Part shown: positions 38,906-51,480 of the stretch, piece by piece
How positions within the stretch are numbered: position 1 is the stretch's first letter
How the letters are laid out: every line of letters begins with the position of its first letter
DNA from: Sanderia malayensis
Lineage: Eukaryota; Cnidaria; Scyphozoa; Semaeostomeae; Pelagiidae
Reading direction: 5' to 3'
Assembly (NCBI GenBank): GCA_013076295.1
Contig: RQOL01000516.1
Coordinates: forward strand, 1-64,000
Length of the DNA stretch: 64,000 nucleotides
The notes under the pieces: model-generated
The model's database searches: none
Seen by the model: the letters and a program-made list of their open reading frames with translations, nothing else
What the model was told of the DNA's origin: nothing
Position numbers and translations under genes: made by a program

Positions 38906-39109
38906 TCAGATAAAGTGGGGCTCTTCAATGTAATTATTCAGTTGAAGCTCCTTTGTTTCTTTCCAAAAGTAACGCCCGTGACAATAGCTGTAGGAAGAGT
39001 GGATGTGATAATTGGTGTCTGCTTTATTGAGATTCTCTTCGTATTCTGTGTTGTCCCCTCGCCTTATCTATGGGAAGCGAATGTGACCATAATCAGACAA
39101 ACCAACTTT
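38906..39109 (+). repeat. Module C, short form
   Basis: Partner of 34806-35008 in the 4,100 bp duplication; right end changed to TCAGACAAACCAACTTT. Confidence 0.8.
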
Positions 39110-39690
39110 TGGTAACTTCCCAATTCCCACCCTAGGTGACCTCCCATTTTTGATAACTTCCCACTTTTGCTGACTTCCCACTTCCCACCTTTGATGACTT
39201 CCCACTTTTGGTGACTTCCCACTTTTAGTAATATTCAAATTTTCCATCTCGTTCAATTTGGAAATATGCGATAGTAAATATAGTACAAACAGTACAAATA
39301 TAAAAATACAATTTTGGTATGATCATTTCCCACCTTTGCTGACTTCCCACTTTTTCTTGACTTCCCATTTTCCACTTTTGATGACTTCCCATATTTGATG
39401 ATTTCCCACTTTACCTCACTTCCCACTGCCCAATTTTGACGACCTCCTACTTTTGGTGACTTCCCACTTTTAGTAATATTCAAAATTTTCATCTCGTTCA
39501 ATTTGGAAATATACGATAGTAAATATAGTACAAACAGTGCAAATACAAAAATACAATTTTGTTATGATGACTTTCTACTTTTGCTGACTTCCCACGTTTT
39601 CCTGACTTCCCATTTTCCATTTTTGAAAACTTCCCACTTCTGATGATTTCCCACTTTTTCCTGCCTTCCCATTCTTTACTTTTGATGACT

Positions 39691-42450
39691 TCCCACTTTT
39701 GTCCCAATTTTTCAAAATTATTCCATTTGCATCAAACTTTGTTGCAAGTACAATTTTGGTGCGCTAAGATTGAACATGAAATTGGTTTTTGAAATTTTCA
39801 TGTGTTGAGGGCATACAACGGAGTAAAAGGGGGCAATATGCAAGTTTTGAGACTCTTTCAACAATTTGCATCAAATTTTGCGGAAAATACAATTTTGGGG
39901 TGCTGTATTTGAACATGAAACTTGTTTTTGAAATTTTCATGTTTTTGGGCATGGAAGGGCGTAAAAGAGGAGAATATCCAATTTTTCCAACTCTTTCGAT
40001 TTGCATCAAATTTCGTTGAAAATACAATTTCGGTGTTATGAAATTAAATATTAAACTTCTTTTTTGAACTCTTTATGCTTTGGGGGAATAGGACGGGGTA
40101 GAAGGGGGAATATGCAAATCTTCAAACTCGTTCAATTTGAATCAAATTCTGTGGAAAGTACTCTTTTGGTATGATGACTTCCCACTTCTTATGATTTCCA
40201 ACTTTTTCCTGCCTTCCCACTCTTCACTTTTGATGATTTCCCACTTCTGATGATTTCCCACTTTTTCCTGCCTTCCCATTCTTTACTTTTGATGACTTCC
40301 CACTTTTGTCCCAATTTTTCAAGCTCTTTCAATTTGCATCAAATTTTGTGGAAAGTGCAAATTTGGTGTGCTGAATTTGAACATGAAACAGGTTTTTGAA
40401 ATTGTCATGTTTTCAGGGCATATAACGGCGTAAAAAGGGGAATATCCCATTTTTGAAACTTTTTTAATTTGCATCAAATTTTGTGGAAAGTACACTTTTG
40501 GTGTCCTAAGTTTGAACATGAAACTGGTGTTTGAAATTTTTATGTTTTGAGGGCATAAAACAGCCTAAAATGGGGGAATATCGATTTTTTCAAGCTCGTT
40601 CAATTTCCATCAAATTTTGTGGAAAATACAATTTCGGTGTACTGAAATTGAAAAATGAAACTTGTTTTTTGAAATCTTAATGTTTTGGGGCATAGAACTG
40701 CGTATAAAAAGGGACTATTCAGTTTTTCAAACTCTTTCAATTTGCATCAAATTTGGCGAAAAGTACAGTTTTCGTGTGCTGAATTTCAATATGAAACTGG
40801 TTTTTGAAATTTGCATGTTTTTGGGGCATACAATGGGGTATAAGGGGGCAACATGCAAATATTCAAACTCGTTCAATTTGTATCAAATTTTGTTGAAAGT
40901 ACAAGTTTGGTATGATGACTTCCTACTTTGCTGACTTCCCACTTTTTCTTGACTTCCCACTTTCCAATTTTCGATAACTTCCCACTTCTGATGACTTCCC
41001 ACTTTTTCCTGCCTTCCAACTTTTCACTTTTGATGATTTCGCAATTTTGATGCAGTTTTTCAAGCTCTTTCAATTTGCATCAAATTTTGTGGAAAGTACA
41101 AATTTGGTGTGCTGAATTTCAATATGAAACTGTTTTTGAAATTTTAATGTTTTGCGGGCATAAAACGTGCTAAAAGGGGCAATTTGCAAATTTTCAAGCT
41201 CGTTCAACTTGCATCAAATATTGTGGAAAGTGCATTTCGGTGTACTGAAATTGAATATGAAACTTGTTTTTTGAAATTTTAATGTTTTGGGGAATGAGAC
41301 GGGGTAGTAAAAGCGGGCAATATGCAATTTTCAAACTCGTTCAATGTGTATCAATATTTGTGGAAAGTACAATTTTGGTATGATGACTTCCAACTTTTGC
41401 TGACCTCCCACTTTTTCTCGACATCCCACTTCCCACTTTTGATGAATTCCCACTTCTGATGACTTCCCACTTTTTCCTGCCTTCCCACTCCTCCCTTTTG
41501 ATGATTTCGCAATTTTGATGCAATTTTTCAAACTCTTTCAATTTGCATCAAATTTTGTGGAAAATACAAATTTGATGTGTTGAATTTGAACATGAAACAG
41601 GTTTTTGAAATTTTCATGTTTTGAGGGCATAAAAGGGAGTAAAAGGGGGCAATATGCAGTTTTTCAAACTCGTTCAATTTGCATCAAATTCTGTGGAAAG
41701 TACAAATTTGGTATGATGACTTCCCACTTCTGATGGCTTCCCACTTTTTCTCGACTTCCCACTTTCCAGTTTTGATGACTTCCCAATTCTGATGACTTCC
41801 CACTTTTTCCTGACTTTCGACTTCCCACATTTAATGAATTGCCACTTTTCATGCAATTTTTCAAACTCGTTCAACTTGCATCAAATTTTGTGCAAAGTAC
41901 AAATTTGGTGAGCTGAATTTGAACATGAAACTGATTTTTGAAATTTTTATGTTTTGGGGCATAAAACGGCGTAAAAGGGGGCAATATGCAATTTTTCAAA
42001 CTCGTTGCAATTTTTCAAACTCGTTCAACTTGCATCAAATTTTGTGCAAAAAAGTACAAATTGGGTGAGCTGAATTTGAACATGAAACTGATTTTTGAAA
42101 TTTTCATGTTTTGGGGCATAAAACGGCGTAAAAGGGGGGAATATCCATTTTTTCAAACTCTTTCAATTTGCATCAAATTTCTTGGAAAATACAATTTCGG
42201 TGTTATGAAATTAAATATTTAACTTGTTTTTTGAACTCTTTATGTTTTGGGGGAATAGGACGGTGTAGAAGGGGGAATATGCAAATTTTCAAACTCCTTT
42301 AATTTGTATCAAGTTTTGTGGAAAGTACAAATTTGGTGTGCTGAATATGAACATGAAGCTGGTTTTTGAAATTTTCATGTTTTGAGGGCATACAAGGTTG
42401 TAAAAGGGGGCAATATGCATTTTTTCAAACTCTTTCAATTTGTATCAAAT
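39691..42450 (+). repeat. Module A-rich domain
   Basis: About twenty A modules, in tandem or with short B inserts (40,170-40,310; 40,915-41,045; 41,385-41,525; 41,715-41,850). Variants include the slipped form at 41,985-42,030, where GCAATTTTTCAAACTCGTT is doubled. No C or D. Confidence 0.85.
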
Positions 42451-42569
42451 TTGGTGGAAAGTACAATTTTTTATGATGATTTCCCACTTCTGCTCACTTC
42501 CCACTTTTTCTTGACATTTCACTTCCCACTTTTGACGACTTCCCTCTTTTGGTGACTTCCCACTTTTTG

Positions 42570-43139
42570 TCAGATAAAGTGAGTTTCTCTCAGATAAAGT
42601 CGGTTTTCCTCAATATGACTATTCCGTTGAAGCTCGCTTGTTTTTTTCCAAATTTAACGCCCGTGACAATAGCTGTAGGAAGAGTGGATATGATAATTCG
42701 TGTATGCTTTATTGAGATTCTGTTCATACTTTGTGATGTCCGCTTGCCTTATCTATGGGAAGCGAATGTCGCCATAATCATATAAAACCACTCTTGGTAG
42801 CTTCCCATTTCCCACTTTTGGTGACTTCCCACTTCTGCTGACGTCCCACTTTTTCTTGACACTCCACTTCCCACTTTTGACGACTTCCCCCTTTTGGGGA
42901 CTTCCCACTTTTTCTCAGATAAAGTGGGTTTTTCTCAGACAAAGTTGGTTTTCCTCAATATAATTATTCCGATGGAGCTCATTTGTTTTTTTCCAAATTT
43001 AACGCCCATGACACTAGGTGTAAGAAGAATGGATAGGATAATTCGTGTATGCTTTATTGAGATTCTGTTCATACTTTGTGATGTCCGCTGGCCTTATCTA
43101 TGGGAAGCGAAAGTCACCATAATCAGATAAACCCACTTT
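42570..43139 (+). repeat. Module C pair
   Basis: C at 42570-42794 (GTGAGTTTCTC; TCATATAAAACC) and C at 42915-43139, spaced 345 bp. The second has the best inverted ends: 42921-42937 against 43123-43139. Confidence 0.85.
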
Positions 43140-43355
43140 TGGTAGCTTCCCACTTCCCACTTTTGGTGACTTTCCACTTTTGATGACTTCCTACTTTTAA
43201 TGCAATTTTTCAAACTCGTTCAATGTGCATCAAAATTTGGTGGAAAGTACAATTTTGTATGATGATTTCCCACTTCTGCTCACTTCCCACTTTTTCTTGA
43301 CATTTCACTTCCCAATTTGGACGACTTCCCTCTTTTGGTGACTTCCCACTTTTTG

Positions 43356-43925
43356 TCATATAAAGTGAGTTTCTCTCAGATAAAGTCGGTTTTCCTCAAT
43401 ATAGTTATTCCGTTGAAGCTCGCTTGTTTTTTTCCAAATTTAACGCCCGTGACAATAGCTGTAGGAAGAGTGGATATGATAATTCGTGTATGCTTTATTG
43501 AGATTCTCTTCATACTTTGTGATGTCCGCTTGTCTTATTTATGGGAAGCGAATGTCGCCATAATCATATAAAACCACTCTTGGTAGCTTCCCATTTCCCA
43601 CTTTTGGTGACTTCCCACTTCTGCTGACGTCCCACTTTTTCTTGACACTCTACTTCCCACTTTTGACGACTTCCCCCTTTTGGGGACTTCCCACTTTTTC
43701 TCAGATAAAGTGGGTTTTTCTCAGATAAAGTTGGTTTTCCTCAATATAATTATTCCGATGGAGCTCATTTGTTTTTTTCCAAATTTAACGCCCATGACAC
43801 TAGGTGTAAGAAGAATGGATAGGATAATTCGTGTATGCTTTATTGAGATTCTGTTCATACTTTGTGATGTCCGCTGGCCTTATCCATGGGAAGCGAAAGT
43901 CACCATAATCAGATAAACCCACTTT
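43356..43925 (+). repeat. Module C pair
   Basis: C at 43356-43580 (first base pair change TCATATAAAGTGAG) and C at 43701-43925, with inverted ends at 43707-43723 and 43909-43925. Confidence 0.85.
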
Positions 43926-44141
43926 TGGTAGCTTCCCACTTCCCACTTTTGGTGACTTTCCACTTTTGATGACTTCCTACTTTTGATGCAATTTTTCAAA
44001 CTCGTTCAATGTGCATCAAAATTTGGTGGAAAGTACAATTTTGTATGATGATTTCCCACTTCTGCTCACTTCCCACTTTTTCTTGACATTTCACTTCCCA
44101 ATTTGGACGACTTCCCTCTTTTGGTGACTTCCCACTTTTTG

Positions 44142-45057
44142 TCATATAAAGTGAGTTTCTCTCAGATAAAGTCGGTTTTCCTCAATATAGTTATTCCGTT
44201 GAAGCTCGCTTGTTTTTTTCCAAGTTTAACGCCCGTGACAATAGCTGTAGGAAGAGTGGATATGATAATTCGTGTATGCTTTATTGAGATTCTCTTCATA
44301 CTTTGTGATGTCCGCTTGCCTTATTTATGGGAAGCGAATGTCGCCATAATCATATAAAACCACTCTTGGTAGCTTCCCATTTCCCACTTTTGGTGACTTC
44401 CCACTTCTTCTGACGTCCCACTTTTTCTTGACACTCCACTTCCCACTTTTGACGACTTCCCCCTTTTGGGGACTTCCCACTTTTTGTCAGATAAAGCGAG
44501 TTTCTCTCAGATAAAGTCGGTTTTCCTCAATATAATTATTCCCTTGAAGCTCGTTTGTTTTTTTTCCAATTTTAACGCCCGTGAGAATAGCTGTAGGAGG
44601 AGTGGATATGATAATTGGTGTATGCTTTATTCAAATTGTGTTCACTCTTTGTGATGCCCGCTTGCCTTATCTATGGGAAGCGAATGTCGCCATAATCATA
44701 TAAAACCACTCTTGGTAGCTTCCCATTTCCCACTTTTGGTGACTTCCCACTTCTGCTGACGTCCCCTTTTTTCTTGACATTCCACTTCCCACTTTTGACG
44801 ACTTCCCCCTTTTGGGGACTTCCCCCTTTTTCTCAGATAAAATGGGTTTTTCTCAGAAAAAGTTGGTTTTCCTCAATATAATTATTCTGTTGGAGCTCAC
44901 CTGTTTTTATCCAAAATTAACGCCCATGACACTAGCTGTAAGAGAAGTGGATAGGATAATTCGTGTATGCTTTATTGAGATTTTCTTCATACTCTGTGTT
45001 GTCCCCTTGCCTTATCTATGAGAAGCGAATGTCACAATAATCAGACAAACCCACTTT
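44142..45057 (+). repeat. Three consecutive C modules
   Basis: Copies at 44142-44366, 44487-44712 and 44833-45057, spaced about 345 bp. The middle one joins the CCCTTTTGGGGACTTCC lead of the second-in-pair type to a GCGAGTTTCTC body of the first-in-pair type, so it looks recombinant. Confidence 0.8.
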
Positions 45058-46180
45058 TGGTAACTTCCCAATTCCCACCTTCGGTGACTTCCCATTTTTG
45101 ATAACTTCCCACTTTTGCTGACTTCCCGCTTCCCACCTTTGATGACTTCCCACTTTTAGTAATAATCAAATTTTCCATCTCGTTCAATTTGGAAATATGC
45201 GATAGTAAATATCGTACAATCAGTACAAATATAAAAATACAATTTTTGTATGATGACCTCCCACTTCTTATGACTTACCACATTTTCTTGACTTCCCATT
45301 TTCCACTTTTGATGACTTCCCATATTTGATGACTTCCCACTTTACCTGACTTCCCACTCCCCACTTTTGACGACCTACTACCTTGTTGACTTCCCACTTT
45401 TAGTAATATTCAAATTTTCCATCTCGTTCAATTTGGAAATATGCGATAGTAAATATAGTACAAACAGTACAAATATAAAAATACAATTTTGGTATGATGA
45501 CTTCCCACCTTTGCTGACTTCCCACTTTTTCTTGACTTCCCATTTTCCGCTTTTGACGACTTCCCATATATGATGATTTCCCACTTTACCTGACTTCCCA
45601 TTCCCCACTTTTGACGACCTCCTACTTTTGGTGACTTCCCACTTTTAGTAATATTCAAATTTCCATCTCGTTCAATTTGGAAATATACGATAGTAAACAT
45701 AGTACAAACAGTACAAATATAAAAATAGAATTTTGGTTTTATAACGTCCCACCTTTGCTGACTTCCCACTTTTTCTTGACTTCCCATTTTCCACTTTTGA
45801 TGACTTCCCATATTTGATGACTTCCCATTTTACCTGACTTCCCACTGCCCACTTTTGACGACCTCCTACTTTTGGTGACTTCCCACTTTTAGTAATATTC
45901 AAATTTTCCATCTCCTTCAATTTGGAAATATACGATAGTAAATATAGTACAAACAGTGCAAATACAAAAATACAGTTTTGTTATGATGACTTCCTACTTT
46001 TGCTGACTTCCCACGTTTTCCTGACTTCCCATTTTCCATTTTTGAAAACTTCCCACTTCTGATGACTTCCCACTTTTTCCTGCCTTCCCACTCTTCAATT
46101 TTGATGACTTCCCACTTCTGATGATTTCCCACTTTTTCCTGCCTTCCCATTCTTTACTTTTGATGACTTCTCACTTTTGT
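45058..46180 (+). repeat. D/B tandem, about 249 bp units
   Basis: D blocks start near 45,145, 45,395, 45,644 and 45,888, each followed by B steps. The unit with TTTATAACGTCCC near 45,740 is a marker that returns at about 51,033. Confidence 0.85.
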
Positions 46181-47290
46181 CCCAATTTTTCAAACTCTTT
46201 CAATTTGCATCACATTTTGTGGAAAATGCAAATTTGGTGTGCTGAATTTGAACATGAAACAGGTTTTTGAAATTGTCATGTTTTCAGGGCATATAACGGC
46301 GTAAAAAGGGGAATATCCCATATTTGAAACTCTTTCAATTTGCATCAAATTTTGTGGAAAGTACACTTTTGGTGTCCTAAGTTTGAACATGAAACTGGTC
46401 TTAGAAATGTTTGAGGGCATAAAACAGCCTAAAATGGGGGAATATCGTTTTTTTCAAGCTCGTTCAATTTGCATCAAATTTTGTGGAAAATACAATTTCG
46501 GTGTACTGAAATTGAAAAATGAAACTTGTTTTTTGAAATCTTAATGTTTTGGGGCATTGAACTGCGTAAAAAAAGGGACTATTCAGTTTTTCAAACTTTC
46601 AATTTGCATCAAATTTGGCGAGAAGTACAGTTTTCGTGTGCTGAATTTCAATATGAAAGGTTTTTGAAATTTGCATGTTTTTGGGGCATAAAAGGGAGTA
46701 AAAGGGGGCAATATGCAAATTTTCAAACTCGTTGCAATTTTTCAAACTCGTTCAACTTGCATCAAATTTTGTGCAAAAAAGTACAAATTTGGTGAGCTGA
46801 ATTTGAACATGAAACTGATTTTTGAAATTTTCATGTTTTGGGGCATAAAACGGCGTAAAAGGGGGGAATATCCATTTTTTCAAACTCTTTCAATTTGCAT
46901 CAAATTTCGTGGAAAATACAATTTCGGTGTTATGAAATTAAATATTTAACTTGTATTTTGAACTCTATATGTTTTGGGGGAATAGGACGGTGTAGAAGGG
47001 GGAATATGCAAATTTTCAAACTCCTACAATTTGTATCAAGTTTTGTGGAAATTACAAATTTGGTGTGCTGAATATGAACATGAAGCTGGTTTTTGAAAGT
47101 TTCATGTTTTGAGGGCATACAAGGTTGTAAAAGGGGGCAATATGCAATTTTTCAAACTCGTTCAATTTGCATCAAATTTGGTGGAAAATACAATTTTGCT
47201 ATGATGATTTCCCACTTTTGATAGCTTCCCATTTTTGATGCATTTTTTCAAACTCTTTCAATTTTTATCAAATTTGTTGGAAAGTACAAT
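46181..47290 (+). repeat. Module A run
   Basis: Eight or so A modules, including the short GAAACTGGTCTTAGAAATG form near 46,395 and the slipped GCAATTTTTCAAACTCGTT doubling near 46,730. Recurs at 51,481-52,560. Confidence 0.85.
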
Positions 47291-47392
47291 TTTTTATGAT
47301 GATTTCCCACTTCTGCTCGCTTCCCACTTTTTCTTGACATTTCACTTCCCACTTTTGACGACTTCCCTCTTTTGGTGACTTCCCACTTTTTG

Positions 47393-47962
47393 TCAGATAA
47401 AGTGAGTTTCTCTCAGATAAAGTCGGTTTTCCTAAATATGATTATTCCGTTGAAGCTTGCTTGTTTTTGTCCAAATTTAACGCCCGTGACAATAGCTGTA
47501 GGAAGAGTGGATATGATAATTCGTGTATGCTTTAATGAGATTCTGTTCATACTTTGTGATGTCCGCTTGCCTTATCTATGGGAAGCGAATGTCGCCATAT
47601 TCATATAAAACCCCTCTTGGTAACTTCCCATTTCCCACTTTTGGTGACTTCCCACTTCTGCTGACGTCCCATTTTTTCTTGGCACTCCACTTCCCACTTT
47701 TGACGACTTCCCCCTTTTGGGGACTTCCCACTTTTTCTCAGATAAAATGGGTTTTTCTCAGATAAAGTTGGTTTTCCTCAATATAATTATTCCGATGGAG
47801 CTCATTTGTTTTTTTCCAAATTTAACGCCCATGACACTAGGTGTAAGAAGAATGGATAGGATAATTCGTGTATGCTTTATTGAGATTCTGTTCATACTTT
47901 GTGATGTCCGCTGGCCTTATCTATGGGAAGCGAAAGTCACCATAATCAGATAAACCCACTTT
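47393..47962 (+). repeat. Module C pair
   Basis: C at 47393-47617 (TCATATAAAACC right end, with CATATTCATA) and C at 47738-47962 (AAAATGGGTTTTTCTCA left end). Confidence 0.85.
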
Positions 47963-48269
47963 TGGTAGCTTCCCACTTCCCACTTTTGGTGACTTTCCAC
48001 TTTTGATGACTTCCCACTTTTTCCTGTCTTCCCACTTCGCACCTTTGATGACTTCCCACTTTTGATGCCATTTTTCAAACTCTATCAATTTCCATCAAAT
48101 TCTGTGGAAAATACAATTTTGGTATGATGACTTCCCACTTCTAATGGCTTCCCACTTTTTCTCGACTTCCCACTTTCCAATTTTGATGACTTCCCATTTC
48201 TGATGACTTCCCACTTTTTCCTGACTTTCCACTTCCCACATTTAATGAATTCCCACTTTTGATGCAATT

Positions 48270-49600
48270 TTTCAAACTCTTTCAATTTGCATCAAATTTT
48301 GTGCCAAGTACAAATTTGGTGTGCTGAATTTGAAAAGGAAGCTGGTTTTTGTAATTTTCATGCTTTGAGGGCATCAAACCTTGTGGAAAGTACAATTTTG
48401 GTATGATGACTTCCCACTTCTGATGACTTCCCACTTTTTCCTGCCTTCCCACTCCTCACTTTTGATGAGTTCCCACTTTTGATTCCATTTTTTCAAACTC
48501 TTTCAATTTGCATCAAATTTTGTGGGATGTACAAATTTGGTGTGCTGAATTTGAACATGAACGGGTTTTTGAAATTGTCTTGTTTTCGGGGCATATAACG
48601 GGGTAAAAAAGGGGAATATCCCATTTTTGAAACTCTTTCAATTTGCATCAAACATTGTGGAAAGTACAATTTTGGTATGATGACTTCCCACTTTTTCCTG
48701 CCTTCCCACTCTTCACTTTTGATGACTTCCCACTTTTGATGCAATTTTCAAACTCTTTTAATTTGCATCAAATTTTGTGCAAAGTACCAATTTGGTATGC
48801 TGAATTTGAAAAGGAAGCTGGTTTTTGTAATTTTCATTGTTTGAGGGCAAACAAGGTTGAAAAAGGGGGCAATATGCAAGTTTTCAATCTCGTTCAATTT
48901 GTATCAAATTTTGTGGAAAGTACAATTTTTGTATGATGACTTCCCACCTTTGCTGACTTCCCACTTTTTCTTGACTTCCCACTTTCCAATTTTGATGACT
49001 TCCCACTTCCCACTTTTGTCGATTAGCCACATTGGATGCAATTTTTCAAACTCGTTCAATTTGCATCAAATTTTGTGGAAAATACAATTTCGGTGTACTG
49101 AAATTGAAAAATGAAGCTTGTTTTTTTAATTCCTAATGTTTTGGGGCATAGAACTATAGAACTGCGTAAAAAAAGGGACTATCCAGTTTTTCAAACTCTT
49201 TCAATTTGCATCAAATTTCGCAAAAAGTATAGTTTTCGTGTGCTGAATTTCAATATGAAACTGGTTTTTGAAATTTGTATGTTTTTGGGGCATACAACTG
49301 GGTATAAGAGGGCAACATGCAAATTTTCAAACGCGTTCAATTTGCATCACGTTTTATGGAATGTACAATTTTGGTGTCCTAAGTTTGAACATGAAGCTGG
49401 TTTTTGGAATTTTCATGTTTTGAGGGCATGCAAGGTTGTATAAGGGGGCAATATGCAATTTTTCAAACTCGTTCAATTTGTATGAAATTTTGTGGAACAT
49501 ACAATTTTGGTATGATGACTTCCTACTTTTGTTCACTTCCCCCGTTTTCTTGACTTCCCATTTACCATTTTTTCTTGACTTCCCACTTCCCACTTTTGAC
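48270..49600 (+). repeat. A/B mosaic
   Basis: A modules near 48,265, 48,490, 48,625, 48,745, 48,885, 49,045, 49,190, 49,325 and 49,465, with B steps between. Carries the ATAGAACTATAGAACTG duplication near 49,148. The part at 48,300-49,080 recurs at 54,620-55,400. Confidence 0.8.
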
Positions 49601-49633
49601 GACTTCCCACTTTTGGTGGCTTCCCACTCTTTG

Positions 49634-49836
49634 TCAGATAAAGTGGGGCTCTTCAATGTAATTATTCAGTTGAAGCTCCTTTTTTCTTTCCAAAAGTAAC
49701 GCCCGTGACAATAGCTGTAGGAAGAGTGGATGTGATAATTGGTGTCTTCTTTATTGAGATTCTCTTCATATTCTGTGTTGTCCCCTTGCCTTATCTATGA
49801 GAAGCGAATGTCACAATAATCAGACAAACCCACTTT
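49634..49836 (+). repeat. Module C, short form
   Basis: TCAGATAAAGTGGGGCTC start as at 38906; right end TCAGACAAACCCACTTT. It begins the second D/B domain. Confidence 0.8.
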
Positions 49837-51480
49837 TGGTAACTTCCCAATTCCCACCTTCGGTGACTTCCCATTTTTGATAACTTCCCACTTTTGCTGA
49901 CTTCCCGCTTCCCACCTTTGATGACTTCCCACTTTTAGTAATAATCAAATTTTCCATCTCGTTTAATTTGGAAATATGCGATAGTAAATATCGTACAATC
50001 AGTACAAATATAAAAATACAATTTTTGTATGATGACCTCCCACTTCTTATGACTTACCACATTTTCTTGACTTCCCATTTTCCACTTTTGATGACTTCCC
50101 ATATTTGATGACTTCCCACTTTACCTGACTTCCCACTCCCCACTTTTGACGACCTACTACCTTGTTGACTTCCCACTTTTAGTAGTATTCAAATTTTCCA
50201 TCTCGTTCAATTTGGAAATATGCGATAGTAAATATAGTACAAACAGTACAAATAAAAAAATACAATTTTGGTATGATGACTTCCCACCTTTGCTGACTTC
50301 CCACTTTTTCTTGACTTCCCATTTTCCGTTTTTGACGACTTCCCATATATGATGATTTCCCATTTTACCTGACTTCCCACTGCCCACTTTTGACGACCTC
50401 CTACTTTTGGTGACTTCCCACTTTTAGTAATATTCAAATTTTCCATCTCCTTCAATTTGGAAATATACGATAGTAAATATAGTACAAACAGTGCAAATAC
50501 AAAAATACAGTTTTGTTATGATGACTTCCTACTTTTGCTGACTTTCCACGTTTTCCTGACTTCCCATTTTCCATTTTTGAAAACTTCCCACTTCTGATGA
50601 CTTCCCACTTTTTCCTGCCTTCCCACTCTTCAATTTTGATAACTTCCCACTTTTGCTGACTTCCCGCTTCCCACCTTTGATGACTTCCCACTTTTAGTAA
50701 TAATCAAATTTTCCATCTCGTTCAATTTGGAAATATGCGATAGTAAATATCGTACAATCAGTACAAATATAAAAATACAATTTTTGTATGATGACCTCCC
50801 ACTTCTTATGACTTACCACATTTTCTTGACTTCCCATTTTCCACTTTTGATGACTTCCCATATTTGATGACTTCCCACTTTACCTGACTTCCCATTCCCC
50901 ACTTTTGACGACCTCCTACTTTTGGTGACTTCCCACTTTTAGTAATATTCAAATTTCCATCTCGTTCAATTTGGAAATATACGATAGTAAACATAGTACA
51001 AACAGTACAAATATAAAAATAGAATTTTGGTTTTATAACGTCCCACCTTTGCTGACTTCCCACTTTTTCTTGACTTCCCATTTTCCACTTTTGATGACTT
51101 CCCATATTTGATGACTTCCCATTTTACCTGACTTCCCACTGCCCACTTTTGACGACCTCCTACTTTTGGTGACTTCCCACTTTTAGTAATATTCAAATTT
51201 TCCATCTCCTTCAATTTGGAAATATACGATAGTAAATATAGTACAAACAGTGCAAATACAAAAATACAGTTTTGTTATGATGACTTCCTACTTTTGCTGA
51301 CTTCCCACGTTTTCCTGACTTCCCATTTTCCATTTTTGAAAACTTCCCACTTCTGATGACTTCCCACTTTTTCCTGCCTTCCCACTCTTCAATTTTGATG
51401 ACTTCCCACTTCTGATGATTTCCCACTTTTTCCTGCCTTCCCATTCTTTACTTTTGATGACTTCTCACTTTTGTCCCAAT
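49837..51480 (+). repeat. D/B tandem, second domain
   Basis: D blocks near 49,935, 50,173, 50,420, 50,692, 50,935 and 51,180. The sequence from 49,840 repeats 45,060 onward (offset 4,779). It restarts at 50,639 (offset 5,538) with one 244 bp unit fewer, then joins the 5,295 bp duplication. Confidence 0.85.

Larger units (their letters stand above)
33621..39690 (+). repeat. B/D-rich mosaic with short-form C modules
   Basis: D blocks near 33,690, 34,076, 34,613, 35,125, 35,366, 36,017, 36,244, 38,178, 38,714, 39,223 and 39,468, separated by module B. The part at 34,080-35,150 recurs at 38,180-39,250 (offset about 4,100). Confidence 0.8.
42421..44480 (+). repeat. 786 bp tandem repeat, about 2.6 units
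   Basis: The word TTTTTCAAAC opens units at 42421, 43206 and 43992 (785 and 786 bp). Each full unit holds a C pair and B spacers. Units two and three share changes such as TCATATAAAGTGAG and CCAATTTGGACGAC, so unit three was copied from unit two. The third unit switches at about 44,480 to a different C subtype. Confidence 0.9.
45640..48300 (+). repeat. Segment duplicated at +5,295 bp (first copy)
   Basis: Recurs at about 50,935-53,590 with the same order D, A, C pair, B. Nearly every variant is kept, and differences are isolated single bases. Confidence 0.9.

Noticed and set aside
42549..42785. An open frame of 78 codons spanning module C, repeated some twenty times
   Set aside because: It starts at TTG within module B. 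When C subtypes are compared, nearly all differences change the amino acid (for example K to E, A to I, L to W), and several copies are frameshifted or cut. That is the pattern of non-coding repeats, not of a protein under selection.
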